A stretch of DNA of 64,000 bases from Albugo candida. Lineage: Eukaryota; Oomycota; Peronosporomycetes; Albuginales; Albuginaceae. The notes below the pieces were generated by a model. The model saw only the letters and a program-made list of their open reading frames with translations. It had not been told where the DNA came from and ran no database searches. Location: positions 248,001 to 312,000 of the forward strand of contig CAJNAR010000161.1 in assembly GCA_905220665.1 (NCBI GenBank), read 5' to 3'. Positions 1 through 12,246 of the stretch are shown here, piece after piece (the first letter of the stretch is position 1; the number at the start of each line of letters is the position of its first letter). The position numbers were made by a program, and so were the translations under genes.

Positions 1-1179
1 GTGTATAATGTCAGCATCACACCCGCACGTAATGAGCGGTGTGTGACCCAAGGTGTCTTACAATCATTCTGTGGGAATCAAACATTCTGCTCGCGCTGCG
101 TCCTTCGCGGTCCCATTCGAAGCTCTTTCTATCCGGCCGAAGCGTACTTTACGTCCGTGTACAAGCAGGTGTTCACATACTCTGATCAATTGGCATTTAC
201 TGTCGCTGTGGAACGTGGCGTCCATAACACCATACACAGTTATTTGGGCGGCATCATGGCGTGGTTGCAGTCTCCGATCGATCCCATCTTTTACGTGCAT
301 CATACGTTCACCGATATGTTACAATCGATCCATCTCAAATGTTTTGTTGGCGACGAATGGCTCACGTTGGAGCAGAAACAGACGAATCCTTCGTTGTGGA
401 CGAATTCCTCCCGACGGAATGGTGGTACCTTTTTTGCAAGTGATTCGATGACTATGCGATTACGAAATTATTCTGGACATTGGGAATCTGTGAGGAATCC
501 AAATAACATGCTTTATGACTTCTTCAAAGATCTTCCCGAGACGTACGCCCAAATGGTGGACGCAATGGATCTTGGAGCGTATAGCTATGTGTATGAGCTG
601 CCAGGGACGTTGGCCAGTATGTACGATAAATGTAAAGACTCGATTGTGATGCCATCAAATGTATTGCTGGAGCGAGAGACTGTGCCTGACACTCGACGTC
701 CCAATAATGTGCGTATACGTCGTCGACATTGTCATGAGGCGATGAGACCGCCGACACCAGAGGACGATACGGTGTTGAATGTGAATATCGCTCTTTTTGA
801 GACTGCTCGAATTGTTGGGTACACAAACGTTGCGGCGCGTCAACAGATGGAAATGATCATGTGCGTCCATAAAGACGAGTGTTTGGGCGGTGTGGACGAT
901 TACTCGGATGAATTTAGAGACCATTTTAATGTGACTGGGCATTCTCCATGTTATACGCTCTTGCAGCACATTCGAAATGGACGAAAAGTCATTGGGATTC
1001 CGTTCTGGCGCGATATTGTCGCGAAATTCATTCCATGTCCGTCGGTAAAAGAGGTGAGAGAAGCGCCAAAATCGACTCAGCCGCCAAAATCAGACGCAAA
1101 ACCGTATGAGAATCGAATTGCAGCAAATGAATGGCTGCTGAAGCGACGGAATGGCCTTTTCAGTGTTTATAGAGCGTGA
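1..1179 (+). CDS. Tyrosinase-like copper oxidase, 3' part (5' end outside window)
   Basis: The frame is open from the window edge to a TGA at 1177-1179, so the N-terminal part and the CuA site lie outside. The CuB half is visible: HNTIH at about residues 75-79 of the partial product, then DPIFYVHHTF with the third histidine at about 100-101, the usual HxxxH...H arrangement of the tyrosinase/hemocyanin fold. A cysteine-rich patch comes before it (cysteines at 14, 24, 30 and 33). A long C-terminal extension follows the copper domain, with several cysteines and a Pro/Lys-rich stretch near residue 360. Family members oxidise phenols to quinones. Secretion cannot be judged without the N-terminus. 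The gene lies just outside the rearranged block, about 210 bp from its left breakpoint. The domain call is firm; the substrate is unknown. Confidence 0.85.
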   Translation: MYNVSITPARNERCVTQGVLQSFCGNQTFCSRCVLRGPIRSSFYPAEAYFTSVYKQVFTYSDQLAFTVAVERGVHNTIHSYLGGIMAWLQSPIDPIFYVHHTFTDMLQSIHLKCFVGDEWLTLEQKQTNPSLWTNSSRRNGGTFFASDSMTMRLRNYSGHWESVRNPNNMLYDFFKDLPETYAQMVDAMDLGAYSYVYELPGTLASMYDKCKDSIVMPSNVLLERETVPDTRRPNNVRIRRRHCHEAMRPPTPEDDTVLNVNIALFETARIVGYTNVAARQQMEMIMCVHKDECLGGVDDYSDEFRDHFNVTGHSPCYTLLQHIRNGRKVIGIPFWRDIVAKFIPCPSVKEVREAPKSTQPPKSDAKPYENRIAANEWLLKRRNGLFSVYRA

Positions 1180-1389
1180 GTGCGTGAATTGCGGCTTGCG
1201 GACGTAAAGAAGTAAGGATCCGATACGAGTGACTGTTATATGTTTTGTAATGAAAACGGAAGGTGCAATCGCATTTGTATCGTTCGATAGAACTGAATTG
1301 TCGGAATAAGGCGTATCTCTATCAGATGGTTTCTTTCTGTCCTAAGATTCAAAGCTCCATGTTGCTTCCCGCGCGTTCCTTTTATGAGA

Positions 1390-2379
1390 AAAATCGAACA
1401 GAACTGTACTTGGTGCTCAAACGCAAAGTGAATCCGATTTCCAAACGACTCGACTGTCAACAGAGTTGACGGATTGATACCGCTTTGAATTCCCTCCATA
1501 TACAAGTTACGTACAAATTGACAAGAAAAGCAGAGCACTCACGTTTGAAAGGATGAAAGCTATCCATAGAAAGCGTATTTGCCGATGCTGGAAAAAATGC
1601 CTCGCATATCTGAAAAATCGCACGCATAGGAGAAAGACTTTCCAAGTTATCGAGTTGAGATTCCAACGCTTTGACCTCATTATCTCGAGTCTGTGTTTGA
1701 TCATATCGTCCTAATTTTCTGATTTTTTTTCGTGTACTTTGTAGAGCAATCAGCAAATCCTTCCCACAAGTTATGTTCTCAATCTCTATAGGTCTCGCCA
1801 GTATGCTATGACAATGTTATCAGCAATACCCAAATGAGCTGCGAATGTCCATTACCTGGGCAGAGAACCGTGAAACAAACAAAAGATATCATACGCGTCC
1901 GTAAGCAATGATCCAAGCTCCATCTCCCGAGCTTTCTACGTCCATCCAGCACTGTAAAAGACCGCCTCAACCGATCTCCCGTACACTTTACACTCAGTCG
2001 ATCAATTGGCCGCATCTACAAAAGCTGATCACATTTACAAAATCAGAAATCATAATTTAAAACTTACAATTGCCATAAAGAGCTTAGACCCAATTTGCTG
2101 TATGTGAATCAAACGCTCAGAAAGTGTCGTCGAAATCGATACATTCGAATTATCGCTTTGACCACAAACTCGCACAAAGTTTTTGATTGCTTGTAAGAAA
2201 CCCACAGTTTGTATCACTTCAAAACGCGTACATTTCGTCTTTATAGCGACGTAATAGCCGCTCTGACTCAAAGTCTCTATTCCCTGTTTCCAAAAGTATA
2301 AAATACCCGCAAAGAGCTCGCTCTCTGTGGCGTTTTCGTCCTCGCAACTAAGTCCGTCGTCCCATATAACAAATTCCAT
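1390..2379 (-). pseudogene. CCZ1: CCZ1 5' half, cut off by an inversion breakpoint
   Basis: Reading leftwards from ATG 2379, this matches exons 1-4 and the start of exon 5 of the intact CCZ1 at 43077-44866. Exon 1 is 2068-2379, exon 2 1992-2015 and exon 3 1856-1935, with the same intron borders. Exon 4 is about 1540-1805 and lacks a few residues found in the intact copy. Homology stops at about 1390, inside exon 5; beyond that the reading frame runs into unrelated sequence and a stop. The missing second half lies on the opposite strand at 15167-15960. Because the protein would lose its second and third longin-type regions, this is treated as a dead 5' fragment, although it could still be transcribed. 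Confidence 0.8.
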
Positions 2380-2585
2380 CGGTAGACAATCACTCACTTA
2401 ATCAAATTGTACGATAGATCTTATCTATTGACACCTTTAGCGATTAATTTAATTATCTCAATGGCTGAGAGTGGCCAAAAAAGCGAGCTCGGACTCTGTC
2501 AGAAGCGCCGCAAGAATCCGTAGCGAGTATTAAATCGAGTCAGAGGTTCAGAAAAAGCAGTCAAGTCTTCGTTTCCCTTGAAAAT

Positions 2586-5500
2586 TTAAAATTTTCGGTA
2601 TGTTTGGGGAAATTTCCTCAAGTTCCACAGTCGATGATACTCTTCCCAGTGTTTCCATTGCAGTTGCTCCAAAAGCTTTTCCATTTGTGCGTCGAGCTAT
2701 ACGCAAAACACAATGAGAGATACATTTCCAAAACCCATCGAATCGAACCTTTTTATCCGATACAAATACTTTATCAGATTGCGTTTTTCGCATTTTGAGT
2801 ATTCGTTCCAGTGCGCGGCCATACATTTGCATCGCTCGATCGTGCATGGAAGCAGCTTCAAGCACCATGCCATTTGCTGGTGCGTTTGTATCGGTCCATT
2901 TCTCAAGTTGAGCGTACGCGGTCGCAAGCAGTGCCTTTGTCTCGTCCATACATTCGCTTGTTCTGTTGATAAGTGCGGTAGCAAGCGCTCGTACTCGACG
3001 TGAGTGTATGTCAATCAGAACTTCAACATCGCGCGTTTTCAGTTTATTCGCTTGCTTCTGAGCTGTTGTTTCTTTGCGTGTGTCATTGCGCGTGCCCAAT
3101 TGAACCGCTAACGCTGTCTGATCAATTTGTTCCAAAACCTTGTTGGTGGCTTCTAAAACTTCCTCAAGTACTTTTGGGCTCTCTGTGGAGTTGTTCTCTT
3201 CCTTTTGTCGGAGGTAGAGCTCATCCGCGTGCTGAGCGTCAGCCTGAAGCAATAACAGATAGTTTCCAAACATCTCGTGCATGTGGATCGAAGCTCGCGT
3301 GAATTCGGATTTCCCAACAAGTTTTTGCAAGCGAGCTAATAGAAGATCACGGATAGCTTCATTGGCTGCTTCTTGTTCATCTTGGACGTCTATGGGTAAT
3401 TCGGGATCGTTGCCAGACGCTTTCACTGTGGGGGGAATCACATATGTAAAGTCAAATCCACCAGGTCGACGTCCACTTCTACAAAAACGATCGATCAGTA
3501 CGGAATTGAGAGCATATCAGACACAAACCCTTGGGATGTTCCATTTTCTTTCCCGTATTGGATTCTTCCATGTAAAAGATGACCAGAGGAAAAGCCCGGC
3601 AAAAGTGCGTCATTGGAAGGCTCACCGATGAAGAGAGGTAGAGGTCGGCCAACGAGTAATTTGAGCCCGGCTTGGACTGGTTTACCGCCTGGTAGCAAGC
3701 TGTCATTCGGATGGACGTAAATTGGAACACGGATCTCTTTGACAAGTTCCTCAGTCAAAACGACAACTGGATTTTGTTTCTGCAAATGCTGCAAAATGGC
3801 AATATTTTCGTGACAGATTTGTGTCTTCAAAATGTACGTTTGTCCCTTCTGTAACATTGTCGCATTTCCGTACGCATCTGATGTGCCGATATATCGCTTG
3901 TTTGCATCAAAAATCATTGTCATTTGAGCCTCAAATGGATGCTCATATAGCCTTCCATTAATTCCGGGGAAGAATGGCGTCACTTTGCTTTTTTCACTGA
4001 GTTTCGTGAATTCATACGTTAGAAGAAGCTGATACAACTGGCGTTTTTCAACTTCTTCCATTTTCTGGTCACATGTCGCGCCTTCCTGATCCGTTGGAAT
4101 GGAATTGGAGCTTTGAAACAACGGAAGCGGAGCAATGGCAGTGGACAACGGTCGAAGACGCTGTTGTATTTGTCCGAGTGTCGCAATTGGGCTGAGTCGC
4201 TCTATCTGAATCGTGTTGGAAAGCTGTACCAATGGGCTTTGTATGGTACCGCCATTCACTTGGATGTTTTTTTCATTCGGTTTGATACTGTGAAATCGAA
4301 TGTGAACTGAAAGCTCTGAATCTCCAAGCGAACTCCAAAATTGGGCCACACATATTTCCAGCGTTTGTTTCTCTTCGACTGCAAAGCTAAAAGCTTCCGA
4401 TTCCTCCAATGAAAGAAGTACATATTTGCTGAATTCCGACTGTGACTGTCTTTGGAAAGGGATCAATTGCAAAGTGTGAATGACATATCGAATCGAGTTG
4501 GACGACTTGGAAGTACAAGCAGATGGATTTCGTCGGGACAGCACAATGTCGGCCCAAGTGGAGCCACTTGGAGGCGTATAGCGATACCGACGAATCGAAC
4601 CTGGTTGAAAGTTGTTTTTGAATGCTAATGAGCCTTTTTGAGGTACAGGCACAGGCCTCAAAACCGTGATTGGAACTCTGAATAAAGGTCCTCGATCTTT
4701 GTTGGTTGTATCAAACGCTTTGATCTCACCGTAGTGCTGCTCATGGCCCAAATATTCGGTATTTACTGATATCTGGAAAGTCCGTCCTTCTTGCATCAAT
4801 GCCACATGACGTCCGACTTGAATCCATCGGTTTGAAGGCACAAGTTCCACGTACATCTCAAATGCGACTTTATCGGATTTCGCCGTTAATTTATGAAAAA
4901 TCGGTTTGATTTGCACGGAAGCTTCCATAGTGGAAAGCTCAAAATCGGCTTCTTCATGAAGAAAAATGCCACGATTTCCAGCATTATAGTTGGTTTCTTC
5001 GGCTCCAGCAGAAGGCTGAGATATCACACCGGGAAGAAACGCTCGTACGTCATAATAAAGCGGCTTGGCTTTGGTCCCAATGTCTCCAAAAGTATTCAAA
5101 TACGAAAAAGCTTTCACAATTTGAATGAGTCCTTTGCCCTGCGCAAATACTTCGACTTTTGGAAGTGATTTCGCTGTATTTTCCAGAGCTTCACGAATGG
5201 AATACGGCGTGTACTCGATCTTTTGTTGTTTCAGACCGCTGATCAAAAGTGCGATATTTCCAGCACAATTTGGTGAGCTCATGGAAGTACCATTCATCAG
5301 CTGCTTCTTGTTCAGCGTCCAATTGGGAACTGGTGCAATCGCAGCTCCAGGGGCGCATATACCGACACCCATATCGCCATCGAATGTGGGACCTCTCGAC
5401 GACCACGTGTATGCATTCTCCGATATATTGTTCTCCCTTATCACGTACTCTGCGTCCATCATTTCGGGCGATACATATGCTCCGACACCAAGCATACACG

Positions 5501-6683
5501 TGGATGTACCTCCAGGCGCTCCAACTGTACAAAGTGCGGGTCCTTGGTTGCCTGCACTGACCACAAACATTACATTGTCGTCATTGACTGTCTCTTGTGC
5601 TAATTTGACGAAACGACCGACGTCGTGCTCGCTCGCATACTCTCCATAACTCATATTGACGATATCGATCTTTTTCCACGATGTCCGAACAGCTCTTATG
5701 GCTCGACACAATGAAGAAGAGGTCTCCATACTTCCAAGTCGTGCATCTCCAATTTTGATTGATATAATTTGGGCTCCTGGTGCCACACCGTTACTTTCGG
5801 GTCGATCTGGATGATACGCTGCGACAATACTTGCCACATGAGTCCCATGAGCACCTGCATCACATACGATACTCAATGTATTGCCTTCGTCATATATGTT
5901 GACCCCAAAATTAAGCTGTGATTCCATTGAGAATGTGCCGTATTGTCTTTCCAAACGATAATCTGTCATCGCATCAGCATCTCTAAGATTCCCATCACCT
6001 TTCAAATCAATTGATGCTCGCCATAAGTCTCCATCAAAGAATACAATGCAGTCGTAAATGGGTCCAGGATCTTCATATTGTTCCTCCAATTCATCCAAAG
6101 TCTTAATTCTCGTTTCGATTTCTTCTTTCTGCTGTATGGAATTGAGAATTTCTTGCTGCTTACTTGAATCTCCTTTTGACTTTGCCTGAAGCTCTTGCAG
6201 TTGTTCTCTTTTTCCATTCAACTGATGCTGTAAATCCTCCATAATCTTATTTTGCTCCATCATAAACTTCTCCTTCCTTTCTTTCTTGAGGCGATTCACC
6301 AAAGGCTGAGGGAAGACATCATACCCAATAAGAGTTCCGATGTGATAGCTTTCAGCCGAATTGGAAGGCCATTTGGGATTCAAATAAATCTTTTTCTTTC
6401 GATTTCGGAGCGTTAGTATCGCCTCATTGGTATCTGTATCCAAAAAAGGGGATATAGTCTCTGACGTGTCCACATCTCCTGCTCCTGTGGCGTCGATCAA
6501 GTCGATGACTTTTGGTTTTCCGGCATTGGTTTCCTGCAATCCGCTTGCTCCGGGGTCCACACCTGTGTCAAATATAGCAACGATTGTGTCACGCCCATCG
6601 TAGGAGGGATACTTTTGGAGAAAAAGTTCGGCTTCTGTCTCTCTTTTGGGAAGTAATCCTTCAAACGGGAATCGTGCGGCCAT
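2586..6683 (-). CDS. TPP2: Tripeptidyl peptidase II (left copy)
   Basis: Giant cytosolic subtilisin-family (S8) exopeptidase that removes tripeptides from peptides released by the proteasome. There are three exons: 3529-6683, 2770-3478 and 2586-2696. The introns, 3479-3528 (50 nt) and 2697-2769 (73 nt), are placed by frame. The product is 1324 aa, close to the roughly 1250 aa of animal TPP2. The catalytic triad is complete: Asp39 in AIFDTG, His282 in HGTHVAS, Ser467 in GTSMSSP. A charged coiled insertion near residues 130-210 separates Asp and His, as in other TPP2 proteins. The last two exons give the helical C-terminus that family members use for stacking (KWTDTN...MYGRALE). The start at 6683 (MAARFPFEG) is chosen because the right copy opens there; an in-frame ATG at 6746 exists only in this copy. 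The right copy (38773-42870) has the same total length with no net indel. Confidence 0.93.
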
Positions 6684-7089
6684 TTTTGAGATAAAGTTGA
6701 AGGTGTCCTGATTGGTGGAAAATTGTGCCGGACATTCCACTGACACCTGAGCAGCAAGTTTGCTTCGTGATATCCTGTAAATATCGATACCGAGGTGCTC
6801 ACAATATTAAATTAAGTTGTAGTCGTTTGCATTGTAGTGGAAAATAACCACAGCTATTTGACAAATATGAAGGAATCATTCCCTGGAATGGCTACAAGCG
6901 TAATATACCGTATCAGGAAGGCTTTATACGAAGGAAAAGGTATAAAAGCGAGGAGTGTTAAAGAATGAGTTGAAAATACCAGTATAGTAAAACAACTTGT
7001 ATTAATTACAATGATAGGTGACACTTGACTCAGTTGCAACTGAATAGCTACTTCATACACTGATAATTCTTCAGCTTGATTTCCAGACC
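6684..7089. other. Intergenic, upstream of TPP2
   Basis: About 400 bp between the TPP2 start and the end of the coiled-coil pseudogene. A 68-codon open frame at 6854-7060 (-) is identical in the right arm (38414-38620, +), but the whole neighbourhood is equally conserved and the product resembles nothing I know, so it is not called as a gene. The stretch next to TPP2 differs between arms: 16-20 bp around 6738-6758 are missing or replaced at 38730-38735. It presumably holds the TPP2 promoter; no recognisable site stands out. Confidence 0.5.
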
Positions 7090-8250
7090 TTTCGCATGAT
7101 TGCGTAATGACGTGATGGGGTCATTGTGAAGACGCGCGTGATGTCCATGAATTGTCGCTATATGATTGCAGTTGGTATTCCAAGCCGCTTGTATTCCAGT
7201 CCGGTACAAAATCCCGCTTCACGTCACTCTTCCAATTTTCATTTGGAATCTTGTCCAAGTGCATTTGCAAAACTTCATTGTTGTATTCTGAATCCTTGAT
7301 CTTGAGTTCCAGCATGTTCACATTCATCATCAATGACGTAATGAGGTCATGTTCGAGATGTATTTAATGTCCATGAAGTGGAGCTCGTCGATAGGATTTT
7401 TTCGTTTCAGCTGCTTCGGTTGCGACTGCACCTTCTGAGTTGAGCTCTTTAACCGCTTTGATCGCGTCGAGGAATGCCAGCTGATTCTTCATACAATTCC
7501 TAAAGTCTTGAAGTACCGATCTTGACTTGACTGCCTCCATTTCAAGCTCCACAATCTCCTCCATCATATTCCTCATCAAGTCCTGAACCTTGTCCTTGAC
7601 TTGAGCATATCCAGCTTGAGCTGTTTCTGTTCATCCGTGAGTTGCTTCAACTGAAATCCATCCTCTTCGTGAGTCTTCATCGCATAGTCCAGCTTGCTTT
7701 GATACCGATCGCTGAGTTTTCGATTAGTGTCCAGCCTCTTTTCGAGTTCTTCGACATCCGTCTTGATTTTGCACACTTGTTCAGTGGCATCTTGGAGCTG
7801 AGTCGTTCTCTCCACCAATGCGCGTGATAACTGCGCGTTGTCTCGCTTCAGCCGCGCCACTTCGCTCTGACGCGGTTGAGTTGTCATGGTTGGAGCTGAG
7901 CACACGACGGAAGCACGGGTCATCGTCGATGCCACAGCGGCACCCATCCTACGGACGGAATCAGTAACGGGAGTCATCACCAGAGATGCTCGTATTGTTG
8001 CCGTTGTTTTTGTCTCTGGAACGCGAGCCAGGGTCGACGTTCGTCCAGTTGAGATTTTTCGTGTTGAAGTTGTCCTCAGGACACGAGTCGTGGTCGCTAC
8101 CGTTTCATTTCGTGGCGTGTTGGCTCGCATCGTTCGTGCCGTTGTCGTTGCCGTTGTTGTTGGTCGAGCTTGGCGCTGTCGCATTGGATTCCGCGCAGAC
8201 GTCTCCATCGATGCTTCCCGCATCACATACCCCCGACCCACCGCCGACAC
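7090..8250 (-). pseudogene. Thr/Arg-rich coiled-coil protein gene, frameshifted (left copy)
   Basis: The frame opens at 8250 with about 115 residues very rich in Thr, Arg and Ala. A coiled-coil follows (QSEVARLKRDNAQLSRALVE and onward) with regular hydrophobic spacing up to about 7590. The frame then stops at 7576. Comparison with the right copy (ACAATGGTT there, ACAAGGTT here) shows one base missing near 7585. The -1 frame picks up the continuation at once (QDLMRNMMEEIVELE, 7364-7579). A further coiled segment is open at 7121-7333, and a weaker repeat of it (ITSLRNHAKGLEIKLKNY) follows to about 7090. An alternative 5' frame at 8105-8452 has a hydrophobic stretch and could be a first exon. 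Function unknown. If the missing base were a sequencing error, this would be the working copy. Confidence 0.5.
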
Positions 8251-9958
8251 GCTTCATGGTCGACGGTGTCACTTTTCTTGCTGTTGGAACCATATTTGTT
8301 GTCATGATCTTTCGCACTCGCTGCATTCGTAATATTAGTTGACTTAGAACGAGTATGAGTGAGAAAAGCGGTACGTATACATTTTGCCCTGACCTCCCAA
8401 GTCTCTTAGCATGATGCTGCATGCTGATTGGAGATATCACCTCATGGTACATGCAGGAATCTGAGGGAACGGAGTCGATATCGGCGTCGGTGCTTCGGAT
8501 GATATCGATAGGTGTATTTCATTTGGTGTGTTCTTTTGCACTGAGTGATCGATGCGAAGGACACACTGAATGGCACATCCTATCGATATGTGCAACTGAT
8601 GCTTTTGGACATTGGCGCCGCTATTTTTAGATAATGTCGCGACGCAATGTACCGTGAATTCCAAAATTGGCGGCGGCTTGCACATTCAACTGCTTTGTGG
8701 ATGGATCTATTGTATTAATGTATAGTCTGCAGATGTAATGGAAGTGAAATGTATTTCAGTTGAATAACATGGTTAGAATGACACAAGGAATATATGCATG
8801 GAATTTATTTACATAAGTAATCGCAGTCTGTTCGCAAGTGCAACATGTACGAGTCAGCGCAAGGACATAGGAACGGATGAGACAGATGAGATCAGATTGC
8901 GCAGTTGTGTGGATTGAGTCGAGGAGGTCTTGTTTTTTTCGAGAAATTGAACGAGTAGTATACGATGAAAGTGTGGCGGCAAAATTCATCATGATGCGAC
9001 CTGTACAAATCCACTTCCGCTTGCCGTTATATGAATCCGGCGTTGCTTGGTGAGAACAAAGACTTTTAACTCAGCCAGTACTCATGACAAAGTTCGACTT
9101 GTAAAGAGGAATCAGTTTGACAATCTCCAAACGGGTCGGTAAGTAGAACATGTCTCTGGTACGAAGGCGGCAATGAGCTCTATTAGTCATCTTGACGGGG
9201 TATGAGAACATCATCGGCAGCGCGTATCTATAACACTCGATCGCGAATATTGAAACGAGCACCAATTGTCAGCATGTTGCAAATTATCTTGAACGCTTTA
9301 ATCATACGATAAGCTTGTGACACACTCCATAGTACAAGTAGAACGCTGGGAGCATCAACTCGCCTATATGTTTGAGTCTTGACACTCGAAAGCAACAGCC
9401 AACTGACGTCATAGAATCAAGAGCAAGAGAAATGAATCTTTGTCTCCGAGTCACAAGCAGAAACTGACACTGTAGCTCTGCGGAGGAGTCAAAACAATGC
9501 TCTGCTCAATCACTTTGATTCGAAGAGGTTTCCGTGCGCAAAAACAATCCGTAGTGCGTTGTCGGAAAGTTTTGAAGTTCACTTGAACCGGGGTGACACA
9601 ACCACATCAAGGATCTTGAAAAATCGACGCATTCGATTTGATCTCTTCATTCTGCTTAAAATCCCACGTTTTTGTAATCGAGACAGTTCCATGATCGACA
9701 AAAGTTATGCTAGAAGAAGTGCATTGTGCGCGCTATCTTGCATTTCTCAGCAGACGAAGACCTCCCTATAAATGTGAACAGAAATCTAATTCCGCCGGCA
9801 AAGGGAAAGTCGGAGTGTCAGTGATTGTATAGTTGTATATACTAGTTTCTGATTCACGATAACCTCCATAAACATATTTATATCATACTCAACGCACCTC
9901 TGAAGATCTTTAACAAAACGGAAACAGCAATCATTCCTTCGTTGAACCTGCCGAAATA
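8251..9958. other. Divergent intergenic region, no gene seen
   Basis: About 1.7 kb between the coiled-coil gene (-) and the phosphatase (+). Apart from the possible upstream exon at 8105-8452, only short frames without protein-like conservation are present. The same sequence, inverted, is at about 35042-36970 and differs by many substitutions and small indels, as expected for non-coding DNA. It presumably carries both promoters, but I cannot point to specific sites. Confidence 0.5.
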
Positions 9959-12176
9959 ATGACAGAGGAAGCGAATCCCAGCAATCTTTTCGAATGTCAA
10001 GCGATTTCCGAATCACAATCATTTAAAGAGAACAAGCAATCGGACGAGAAAGATATAGAGAATGCCATACACTCTGAGATGCCATCCACTTTAGTCAAAA
10101 AAACGTTAGGACGAGAAGATTTTGATCAACGAAGACGTTCGACTGTGATTCCGTTTGATATTTCCTGTACGTGTTCAATAATATTGTTATAAATGCCATC
10201 TGATGAGTAAATCCATTCATTTGGACGCTATTAGCATTCAATTCTTCCCGAAAAGCATTCACAAGAGCGAATACTTCCGGCGTAAATCGATTTCGAAACA
10301 AGGATGATGCAAGTGAGTCTCTTTGTGCAGATGGTCGTAGCTCAAATGGCGTGACAAAAGTACAATTGCAGTCGTCCGATGGCTCCACAGAACATGTTTC
10401 AACAGACAAGGGACCACCATGGAAGCATCTGATTCTCAAAATGACTGCGGCCACCGATGAAGATCTCATAACAAGCTTTCGATTCACAGATAAAGGAGGT
10501 GGAATTGGAAGAGATACCGAAAATATTGCGAGTATTCCAGCAGATAAATCCCTCGCCAATCGAGATCACGCTCTTATTTTACATCGAGAAGATCGATTTT
10601 TCTTACGGAATGGAAATAATCAAAGCGGAACTTATGTACGATTGACACCTTGTATGATGGAAGAAGAAAAATTGCAATGGCCACTTCTCAGAGATTGCTC
10701 TTTTCGATGCGGTAAATCCGATTTCGTGGTACTAAGTCATGATGAGAATGCACAGACACTTGAGCTAGAAGCTGTCAGTGGGAAACTCGCCGGAGCCAAA
10801 TTCAGTATTGACTGTCATGGTGGTGGAATTGGAAGGTCGACGGAGAATGTTATTCATACTGGTGACGGTGAATTATCGAGAAAGCATGCGAAGATTATAT
10901 TTGACGATCCAACTGCCAGATTCTACTTGTATGACTTGGAATCGACGAATGGGACTTATATGCGACTTTGTGGTCCATATGACTTACCATTTCGACTCGA
11001 AAGCGGAGATGATTTGCTGATCTCACAGACGTGTTTAAGTGTCACTCATTTTGATTATGGTGTACATGAAAATATGGGAGCTCGAAAGTACATGGAGGAC
11101 ACGCACACTGTTATCCAAGATCTCCATATTGAATGTCTGACAGAGCTGGGTTGGCATCCACAATCATATTTTGGTGTGTTTGATGGCCATGGCGGAGACC
11201 AAGCATCGAGTTTCATGAAGGAGCAACTTCATGTGACTATTGTTGACGAATTCTATCGACACAGAAATGTGTATGAGACGAAAGCACCGGACGCTGCTTC
11301 TGCTGTTATTTCAAATTTAGTGAAGAAGCAGATAGTGGCAGCTTTCGAAAGAACAGACAAGGATTTCCTAAAGGTATTGTGTGCTCTTCGTCTGAACCAT
11401 TAGCTAAAGAAAAATAATCATGTAGAAATCTGATCGACCTCAAGCTGGCAGTACCGGAACCACAGTATTTATTGCCGGAAAGCGTTTGTTTGTGGCAAAT
11501 GTAGGAGACTCGAGAACCATTTTGAGTCGTTCCGGTGAAGCTGTGCCGTTATCGAATGACCATAAACCAAATCGGCCCGATGAAGCCCAACGAATACGCG
11601 ATATTGGAGGCTTTGTTATTCATGGCCGAATCATGGGCGAGCTAGCTGTATCACGAGCATTTGGAGACGCTCCATTCAAGATTCTAGACACTCCTTCCGA
11701 GCCTTTGATCGCATCTGGAGACGCAAACATTGGCTCAACGCTACAGAAAGCAGACGTTGATTCTCAGCTTACAATCAATCCAAGTGATATTCTAAAAGGA
11801 CCACTCGTCATCTGCACTCCCGAAATCACCGAAACACACCTAACAGGCAAGTTTCTCACAAATTTTGAAGAAAAAGCTAATCATGGTTCCATTCAGACGA
11901 AGAAGAGTTTCTAGTGCTGGCGAGTGACGGGTTATTTGATGTGTTGGCCGATCAGGAAGTGGTCGATTTTGTGCGTGCAAAATTACTGCAAAGTCGAGAC
12001 GTCCAGCGAACGACAGAGGTTTAAAGAGTGTCAATGTCATTCTTATCATTTTCTCATTATGTATGAAATGCACACAGGCTTTGGTACAGCACGCAATTGT
12101 GCATCAACGGTCTACCGACAACGTGACAGCGATCATCGTACTTCTGAGAGACATAACGTTGTTGAAGAGGCTTTGA
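9959..12176 (+). CDS. FHA-FHA-PP2C protein phosphatase
   Basis: Metal-dependent Ser/Thr phosphatase with two N-terminal phosphothreonine-reading FHA domains. There are five exons: 9959-10166, 10235-11373, 11426-11846, 11897-12018 and 12078-12176, summing to 662 codons plus stop. FHA1 is at about residues 130-205 (GGGIGRD, ending SGTYVRL) and FHA2 at about 245-325 (GGGIGRS, LSRKHAKI, STNGTYMRL). The PP2C domain runs from about 335 to the end: GARKYMEDTH at about 350, metal-binding FDGHGGD at about 385, GSTGTTTVF, VANVGDSR, HKPNRPDE, SRAFGD, LASDGLFDV and STDNVTAI. Intron 3 has a GC donor (GCAAGT...CAG) and intron 4 starts GTTTAA. The start ATG lies just after an A-rich AATAATG context. It is 70 bp upstream of PMM on the same strand. 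FHA domains suggest recruitment to phosphorylated partners; the targets are unknown. The right arm holds only a dead 5' fragment. Confidence 0.9.
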
Positions 12177-12246
12177 TGTTAATAAAATATAATGAGGATA
12201 TCAACATGTACAGTGCGTTCAGTGGATCCTTGGTCTATTTTTCGTG

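Larger units (their letters stand above)
1390..11442 (-). repeat. Left arm of 10-kb inverted repeat
   Basis: The sequence from about 1390 to 11442 is present in reverse orientation at about 33572-44075. The outer edge (1390) is inside CCZ1 exon 5. The inner edge (11442) is just inside PP2C exon 3, after the intron ending TGTAG. TPP2 is indel-free between arms; the coiled-coil and intergenic parts have diverged much more. Confidence 0.92.

Noticed and set aside
2548..3441. Separate 297-codon gene downstream of TPP2 (also 42015-42908)
   Set aside because: It is the C-terminal part of TPP2, joined across a 50-nt intron and ending after a further short exon; its motifs match the TPP2 C-terminus.
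5125..5649. 174-codon frame opposite TPP2 (and its twin at 39807-40331)
   Set aside because: Antisense shadow of the conserved subtilisin domain; both copies mirror TPP2 exactly.
6854..7060. 68-codon hydrophobic frame upstream of TPP2, identical at 38414-38620
   Set aside because: The surrounding non-coding DNA is equally conserved and no start context or relative is evident; more likely promoter or 5' UTR sequence.
7886..8332. 148-codon plus-strand frame rich in Val/Arg/Ala (twin at 36892-37338)
   Set aside because: Antisense of the Thr/Arg-rich part of the coiled-coil gene; biased codons keep both strands open.
10332..10365. tRNA-like string (GGTCGTAGCTCAAATGGCGTG)
   Set aside because: No cloverleaf follows; it is coding sequence of the phosphatase.
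10095..10559. 154-codon minus-strand frame over the PP2C 5' region
   Set aside because: It overlaps exon 1, intron 1 and FHA1 of the phosphatase and has no features of its own.
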